This document shows, in pieces, positions 59,587 through 64,000 of a stretch of DNA of 64,000 nucleotides. This DNA comes from CAWDVH01 sp963805705 (GTDB taxonomy: Bacteria; Actinomycetota; Actinomycetes; Streptosporangiales; Streptosporangiaceae). The stretch is from contig CAWDVH010000001.1 of the NCBI GenBank assembly GCA_963805705.1, forward strand, positions 1,984,001-2,048,000, written 5' to 3'. The position numbers and the translations under genes were made by a program. The notes under the pieces are model-generated. The model was not told the origin of the DNA, did no database searches, and saw only the letters and a program-made list of their open reading frames with translations. How positions within the stretch are numbered: position 1 is the stretch's first letter; each line of letters starts with the position of its first letter.

Positions 59587-60447
59587 ATGGCAAGACTCGC
59601 CGCGATCTTGGCGACCACGCACCACCCCTTCTACTACAAGACCAGCCAGCTGCCGCCCGATCAGGCCCCGCCGTTCGCCGCGGAGTGGGTGCGGAAGGTC
59701 GCGGCCTACCGCCAGACGCTGACGGCGGCCAGGCCGGACGTCCTGGTGATGATCGGCTCGGATCATTTCCATCAGCTGTGGCTGGACAACATGCCGCAGT
59801 TCCTGGTCGGCAAGGCGCCGTTCTACGACGCGAACTACTACAACGAGGAGCGCGAGTTCGGGCTGCCGCGGCTCCTGCTCACGGGCCACGAGGAGCTCTC
59901 GGCCTACCTCCTGCGCGGCGGCATCGACAAGGGCTTCGACCTGGCCTTCTCCAACGAGCTGCGCGTCGACCACTCCATCACGTGCCCGATTTTCACCGTC
60001 CGGCCGCAGAACGACCTGCCGATTGTCCCTATATACACCAACATTTTCGCGCCCCCGCTGCCCCGCCCGGAGCGTTTCGTCCGGCTCGGGCAGGCCATCA
60101 GGGAGCTGATCGACGCCTGGCCCAGTGACCTTCGCGTCGCCGTGATCGGCACCGGCCACCTGTCTCTCGAACTGGGCGGGCCCCGCCAGTTCGGCCCGCA
60201 CGGGCCGGACCCGGAGTTCGACGCCAGGGCCATCGAATGGATCGCCAGCGGCGACATCGACGACTGCCTGGCCAGTGTCACCCTGGACAGCCTGCACGCG
60301 CCCGGCAATGCCACGCACGGCTTCATGGACTTCATGCTGATGATGGGGATTGCGGGCTGCGCACGAGCCGACTACGCCGATAATCTCGACCTGTTCCACA
60401 CGATGGAGGCCTACTTCACCTGGTACCCGGACGGAGTCGGCGCATGA
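59587..60447 (+). CDS. Extradiol ring-cleavage dioxygenase, catalytic subunit (LigB-like)
   Basis: A 286-residue class III extradiol dioxygenase, opening a catechol-type ring next to the hydroxyls with Fe(II) and O2. His12 in ILATTHHPFYY and His60 in MIGSDHFHQLW match the iron ligands of LigB, and VIGTGHLSLELGG holds the acid-base His. The C-terminal Glu ligand is probably in the SLHAPGNATHGFMDF region, though not certain. The stop overlaps the next ATG (ATGA), giving a translationally linked pair with the small subunit. Confidence 0.86.
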   Translation: MARLAAILATTHHPFYYKTSQLPPDQAPPFAAEWVRKVAAYRQTLTAARPDVLVMIGSDHFHQLWLDNMPQFLVGKAPFYDANYYNEEREFGLPRLLLTGHEELSAYLLRGGIDKGFDLAFSNELRVDHSITCPIFTVRPQNDLPIVPIYTNIFAPPLPRPERFVRLGQAIRELIDAWPSDLRVAVIGTGHLSLELGGPRQFGPHGPDPEFDARAIEWIASGDIDDCLASVTLDSLHAPGNATHGFMDFMLMMGIAGCARADYADNLDLFHTMEAYFTWYPDGVGA

Positions 60448-60806
60448 GCAAGTACCTGGTGAACAAGTTCCTCTTCACCATTGACCGTGACCCCGGCCTG
60501 GTCGAGCGGTACCGCGCCGATCCGGCCGGCACGGTCACGTGGTGGGAGGCAGAACGGGCCAACCTGCTGCTCAGCTGCATACCGGGGGAGGCGTCCACCT
60601 GGCTGGCCTTCACCGACGATGAGCGCGCGGCCCTGTGCGCCCATGACCACGTCGCCCTCTTCCAGCTGGGTGCCCACCCGTTCCTGACCCTCACCCTGTG
60701 GATCGCCATGTTCGAGCGGGACCACGCCGAGCCGCTGGCGATGCAGCTCGACTACGCCGCCCAGCTGGCCCACCTCACGCTGCCCTACCCGGATATCACC
60801 ACGTAG
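60444..60806 (+). CDS. Extradiol dioxygenase small subunit (LigA-like)
   Basis: A 120-residue, mostly helical protein like the alpha subunit of protocatechuate 4,5-dioxygenase: KYLVNKFLFTIDRDPGLVER, YRADPAGTV and LTDDERAAL-type segment FTDDERAALCAHDHVALFQL. It would close the active site of the catalytic subunit upstream. Family members also occur fused to the large subunit; here they are separate and overlap by 4 nt. Confidence 0.8.
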   Translation: MSKYLVNKFLFTIDRDPGLVERYRADPAGTVTWWEAERANLLLSCIPGEASTWLAFTDDERAALCAHDHVALFQLGAHPFLTLTLWIAMFERDHAEPLAMQLDYAAQLAHLTLPYPDITT

Positions 60807-60851
60807 TCATGCACCACGTCGTCATGCACCACGTCGTCGTGCGCCACGCAG
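60807..60851 (+). repeat. Three 15-bp tandem repeats
   Basis: Two exact copies of TCATGCACCACGTCG and a third with four changes, between the LigA-like stop and the ribosome site of the next gene. Confidence 0.85.
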
Positions 60852-60861
60852 AGGAAGCAAC

Positions 60862-61848
60862 ATGAGCCAAGTGCCGACCGCCGCCGGTCCCGTCGATACC
60901 GCCGAGCTGGGACCGACGTACATGCACGAGCACATCTTCACCCTGACCGCCGACGTCCAGCAGAATTACCCCGAGGAATGGGGCAGCGAGGAAGCGCGCG
61001 TCGCCGACGCGGTCAGCAAGCTGCGCGCCCTCGCCGCGCAGGGAATCCGGACGATCGTCGATCCCACCGTGGTCGGGCTCGGCCGCTACATCCCGCGGAT
61101 TCAGCACATCGCCGGGCAGCTGCCCGAGCTCAACATCATCGTCGCGACGGGCATCTACACCTACGACGCCATCCCGTTCTTCTTCCAGCACCGCGGCCCC
61201 GCGCTCAATCAGGCGGTCGGCACGGAAGTGCCCGATCCGATGGTCGACATGTTCGTCAAGGACATCACCGAGGGCATCGCGGGCACCGGCGTCCAGGCCG
61301 GGATGCTGAAGTGCGCCATCGAGAGCGCGGGCATGACCGAGGGCGTGGAGCGGGTCATGCGCGCCGTCGGGCAGGCTCATCAGCGGACCGGCGCGCCGGT
61401 CACCGTGCACACCCATCCAGGGTCCCGCACGGGGCTGGAGGTCAAGCGGGTGCTGTGCGACTCCGAAGGCGTGGACCCCCGCCGCGTCGTGCTCGGCCAT
61501 AGCGGCGACACGACCGACTGCGACCACCTCGCCGAGCTGGCCGACGCCGGCTTTGTTCTCGGCATGGACCGATTCGGCATCAACGTGGCCACGACGTTCG
61601 AGGCCAGGGCGGACACGCTCGTCGAAATGTGCCGTCGCGGCTACGCCGGCCGCATGGTGCTGTCCCAGGACGCGTCCTGCTACCTCGACTGGATCGACCC
61701 GGCGGTACTGCCCTTCATGCCGCAATGGAACTACCTGCACATCGGCCAGGACGTGCTGCCCTACGTCCGTGACCGCGGCGTGACGCAGGAGCAGATCGAC
61801 ACGATGCTGGTCGACGTCCCGCGCCGGTTCTTCGAGACGGCGACGTAG
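60862..61848 (+). CDS. Phosphotriesterase-family lactonase/hydrolase
   Basis: A 328-residue TIM-barrel metal hydrolase. Metal ligands are His22 and His24 (TYMHEHIF), a lysine likely to be carbamylated in AGMLKCAIES, His in VTVHTHPGSRTG and VVLGHSGDTTDCDH, and Asp in MVLSQDASCYLDW. Microbial members are mostly lactonases or phosphotriesterase-related proteins; next to a ring-cleavage dioxygenase a lactonase acting on the cleaved product is the likely role. ATG follows GAGGAAGCAAC. Confidence 0.87.
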   Translation: MSQVPTAAGPVDTAELGPTYMHEHIFTLTADVQQNYPEEWGSEEARVADAVSKLRALAAQGIRTIVDPTVVGLGRYIPRIQHIAGQLPELNIIVATGIYTYDAIPFFFQHRGPALNQAVGTEVPDPMVDMFVKDITEGIAGTGVQAGMLKCAIESAGMTEGVERVMRAVGQAHQRTGAPVTVHTHPGSRTGLEVKRVLCDSEGVDPRRVVLGHSGDTTDCDHLAELADAGFVLGMDRFGINVATTFEARADTLVEMCRRGYAGRMVLSQDASCYLDWIDPAVLPFMPQWNYLHIGQDVLPYVRDRGVTQEQIDTMLVDVPRRFFETAT

Positions 61849-61864
61849 CGTTCGAACATAGTTT

Positions 61865-61894
61865 TTGACAGTACGACTCCTATGGTGCGAGGCT
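61865..61894 (+). promoter_or_regulatory. Promoter with consensus -35
   Basis: TTGACA (61865-61870), 18 nt, GAGGCT (61889-61894). The -35 is perfect and the -10 weak. It would drive the next gene with a leader of about 40 nt. Confidence 0.42.
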
Positions 61895-61942
61895 AGTCTA
61901 GGTGTTCGACGAGGAGCGGCGGCGTACAGGGAGGCAATTCAA

Positions 61943-62570
61943 GTGGGTCAGAAGACGGTCAGGTTCAGCGACCTCAGCGGCGAGATCATCAGCAGGGACG
62001 ACGCCCTGGCGCGCATCGTGATCCACGAGCATCCCGAACTCGGCGACAGCCCGGTGGAGATCGAGGTCCTCACCGACGAGGCCCTGGCCATCGAGAAGGC
62101 CGCCCTGCGGGTGGCCGTGGTGGACCTGTACCTGCCCGGCGAGGACGAGCCGCACCGGGTCGTCATGGACGGGGACTCCTTCGACGCGCTGGCCACCGAC
62201 CAGCCGGTGAGCGAGCTGCTCGTCAGTGCCCGCCCAGCCCGGCGCAGCTCCAAGCCGGCCAGGACGGCCCGGACGGCCAGAGCGGCCACCGGAGCCACGG
62301 CGGGGGCCTGGCGCGGAGGTGGAGGCTACGGCCAGCCCGGACCGCGCTGACCGCGTCGACTACGCCAGCCTGGAGCACGCCGGGCAGCCCCATCGGGGCC
62401 GGATCACCGACGCGGAGAAGCAGCTCGTCGGCGAGCATTTCGACGAGATCAACGAGCGGCTCACCGGGCAGGGACTGCGGACGATCAGCCTGGCCGACCC
62501 TGAGGACGTCGACCGCTATGACCTGGCCGGGCTGGCCAGGCAGCGGGGCGTCGTGCCCGCGCAGGAATAG
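61943..62570 (+). CDS. Conserved actinobacterial protein of unknown function, apparent frameshift near 62300
   Basis: About 208 residues if one base in 62240-62340 is skipped. The first frame (QKTVRFSDLSGEIISRDDAL, then HPELGDSPVEIEVLTDEALA and LYLPGEDEPHRVVMDGDSFD) ends in a low-complexity basic linker and a TGA at 62348. The second frame continues as DRVDYASLEHAGQPHRGRIT, DAEKQLVGEHFDEINERLTG and LRTISLADPEDVDRYDLAGL. I recall no named function; the order of an acidic N-terminal domain, basic linker and helical C-terminal domain reads as a single protein. The GTG at 61943 follows GGGAGG. Confidence 0.7.
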
Positions 62571-62597
62571 CGCGCCGCTGCCCGGCCTGCCTGCCCC

Positions 62598-62756
62598 GCC
62601 CGGCTGATCGCGAACGCCCGCCGGACGGGAGCGCCGCGCGCCGCGCATGACCTGATCATCGCCGCGCACGCACTGCGCAGTGATCGCATCCTCCTCGCCG
62701 TCGACGCGAAGGCCCGTTTCGAGGATCTTCCCGGTGTGAGTGCCGCCAGCGCCTGA
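62598..62756 (+). pseudogene. VapC-type PIN-domain toxin remnant
   Basis: Only the last 52 residues or so of a PIN-domain toxin remain: GAPRAAHDLIIAAHALRSDR, then ILLAVDAKARFEDLPGVSAA and a stop at 62754-62756. HDLIIAA and the VDAKARFEDLPGV end are typical of the VapC C-terminus. There is no start codon, no N-terminal acidic metal site and no antitoxin next to it. Confidence 0.58.
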
Positions 62757-63027
62757 AATCAGGCCGGCTTTCCTTCATTACCAGCAGGTGTGACATTAAC
62801 GATCTTTCTTTGGCCAGGGAAATGATCATGGCATGTATGCGAAGGGCCTATGCCTGAAAGGTAAACAGGCCGGTATCTGGCAGGAAATATGTCTGATGAT
62901 GCCCGCGTGATCGCCATTGTTTAGCCCATAATGTGAGGACTGCGGGCGGTCTGCCCGCTAGCGCCGGCCTGCGCTGCCCCAAGCGGCGCCGCCCGCGCGC
63001 TCGCCTGGGGCCAGGACAAGGAACATC
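62757..63027. other. AT-richer intergenic region
   Basis: About 270 nt with lower GC than its surroundings. CATAAT near 62930 may be a -10 for the secreted repeat protein. Short palindromes (such as ATGATCAT near 62822) are present. No gene is supported. Confidence 0.4.
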
Positions 63028-64000
63028 ATGCGCACACGACGAAGACTAATCACGACGGCGGTCGCGTTTCTCGCCGTGCCGTTCGCGGTCGCAGCTGTCT
63101 CCTCCGCTGCGGTCGCCGCGCCGGCGCACAGCGCCAGGCCGGCCACCATGGCCAGTCACGCCGGGCAGCCGGCGGCCGGACGGGTGGTCGTGACCACGGC
63201 TCCCAGCAAGTTCGGCCGGGTCCTGGTCACCGGGTCGGGCATGTCCCTCTATACGTTTTCCGGTGACGGCTTCCCGTTCTCGCCGACCGGCACCCCTCAG
63301 CTGGCCTGCACCGCGCTGAACCAGGCGCCCGACGGCACGCCCTGCACCACCGCCTGGCCGCCGCTGCTCGCGACGGGCAGGCTGGTCGCCAGGAAGGGCG
63401 TGCATCGCCGGGGTCTGGGCACCGTCACCCGCAACGGCGTCAAGCAGGTCACCTACTTCGGCAAGCCGCTCTACAGGTTCATCCTCGACACGGCCGCAGG
63501 CCAGATGAACGGCCAGGACATCGCCGCGTTCGACGGCACCTGGTACCTTGACGCGCCGTCCGGGCGCCCGGCCGTGGGCGTCCCGACCGTGCAGACTGAG
63601 GTGTCACCGAACGGCATCGTGCTGGCCTCGCCCACCGCATCCGGCGTGCGGACCGTGTACACGCTGAGCGCCGACGCTCGCAACATGACGACCTGCACCG
63701 GTCCGTGCGCCGCGGTGTGGCCGCCGCTGCTGACCAGCAGGCGCGCGCTGGCCGGTACGGGGGTCAGCCGGGGCCGCATCGGGACGCTGCGCCGCCCGGA
63801 CGGGACCCTCCAGGTTACTTTCCGCGGGCACCCGGTCTACTTCTTCGCGTTCGATCTCGGTGCCGGGGCGGCCGCCGGGCTCACCAACGGCCAGTACCTG
63901 ATCGACGCCGCCGCCTTCGGCGTCTGGTACACCGTGCTGCCCCAGGGCACCCCGAACCCGGGCACCACGACGGTCGGATCTGAGTCCACGCCCAGCGGGA
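63028..64000 (+). CDS. Secreted repeat protein with Yx(F/W/Y)xxD motifs (C-terminus beyond window)
   Basis: About 324 codons visible, open at the right edge. A signal peptide (LITTAVAFLAVPFAVAAVSS, cleavage near AVAAPAHSA) is followed by at least two copies of the lipoprotein_15/COG4315-like repeat: SLYTFSGD ... TAWPPLLATGRLVARKG ... GKPLYRFILDTAAGQMNGQD and TVYTLSAD ... AVWPPLLTSRRALAGTG ... HPVYFFAFDLGAGAAAG. Each repeat has a disulfide-ready Cys pair (one set is TTCTGPCAAVWPP). There is no lipobox Cys, so it is probably secreted rather than lipid-anchored. ATG at 63028 with AAGGAA upstream. Function of the family is unknown. Confidence 0.85.
   Translation, partial: MRTRRRLITTAVAFLAVPFAVAAVSSAAVAAPAHSARPATMASHAGQPAAGRVVVTTAPSKFGRVLVTGSGMSLYTFSGDGFPFSPTGTPQLACTALNQAPDGTPCTTAWPPLLATGRLVARKGVHRRGLGTVTRNGVKQVTYFGKPLYRFILDTAAGQMNGQDIAAFDGTWYLDAPSGRPAVGVPTVQTEVSPNGIVLASPTASGVRTVYTLSADARNMTTCTGPCAAVWPPLLTSRRALAGTGVSRGRIGTLRRPDGTLQVTFRGHPVYFFAFDLGAGAAAGLTNGQYLIDAAAFGVWYTVLPQGTPNPGTTTVGSESTPSG

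Noticed and set aside
62757..63027. A riboswitch in front of the secreted repeat protein.
   Set aside because: Short palindromes are present but nothing matches a riboswitch core that I can recognise.

Overview
This 64 kb window is uniformly GC-rich and reads as the chromosome of a filamentous or soil-type actinomycete. The signs are DUF1707, a Clp_N/HTH pair, two Lnt paralogues, an F420-type luciferase-like oxidoreductase, a Yx(F/W/Y)xxD secreted repeat protein, many GTG starts, GTGA/ATGA start-stop overlaps, and several genes whose -10 box sits about 7 nt before the start codon, as in leaderless transcripts. The species cannot be named from sequence alone. I saw no rRNA, tRNA, CRISPR array or intact insertion sequence.

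Left third (1-22.7 kb): mostly single housekeeping or accessory genes. It holds an ATPase/F420-oxidoreductase fusion, an HTH plus Clp_N pair with a likely self-controlled promoter, an acyl-CoA dehydrogenase, a LuxR-family ATPase regulator (LAL) flanked by two copies of one promoter motif, a DUF4242-YbjQ fusion, threonine aldolase, an alpha/beta-hydrolase-LuxR fusion, a tautomerase, SixA-like phosphatase, TrmH-type methyltransferase, serine hydrolase, DedA, L,D-transpeptidase, two apolipoprotein N-acyltransferases, an EamA exporter and serS.

Centre (22.7-57 kb): a large Wzx/Wzy-type surface polysaccharide locus. It has a flippase (Wzx), an O-antigen-type polymerase (Wzy), two tandem pairs of Wzz-like chain-length proteins, AlgD-like nucleotide-sugar dehydrogenases, SDR epimerases, three glycosyltransferases and a pyruvyl transferase. 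It also has an asparagine-synthase-type amidotransferase, a bi-domain oxidoreductase, a heparinase II/III-like protein, a parallel beta-helix protein, a PIG-L deacetylase, a glucose-1-phosphate cytidylyltransferase, two sugar C-methyltransferase-like proteins, two RmlC-like epimerases and an ECF sigma factor. Its striking feature is internal duplication. The SDR/dehydrogenase pair occurs twice, with coding DNA that appears identical but a diverged divergent promoter between the two genes. The Wzz pair also occurs twice, with near-identical cytoplasmic halves and diverged extracytoplasmic halves. A 26-codon stub of a glycosyltransferase sits exactly at one junction.

Right end (57-64 kb): a GNAT enzyme, exonuclease III, a small catabolic island (ATZ/TRZ-type amidohydrolase diverging from LigB/LigA-like extradiol dioxygenase subunits and a phosphotriesterase-like lactonase), a conserved protein with an apparent frameshift, a VapC toxin remnant and a secreted repeat protein cut by the window end.

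Five genes look split by a single-base indel (near 2045, 5310, 13470, 49590 and 62300). This points either to uncorrected assembly errors or to real decay, and should be kept in mind when reading those entries.
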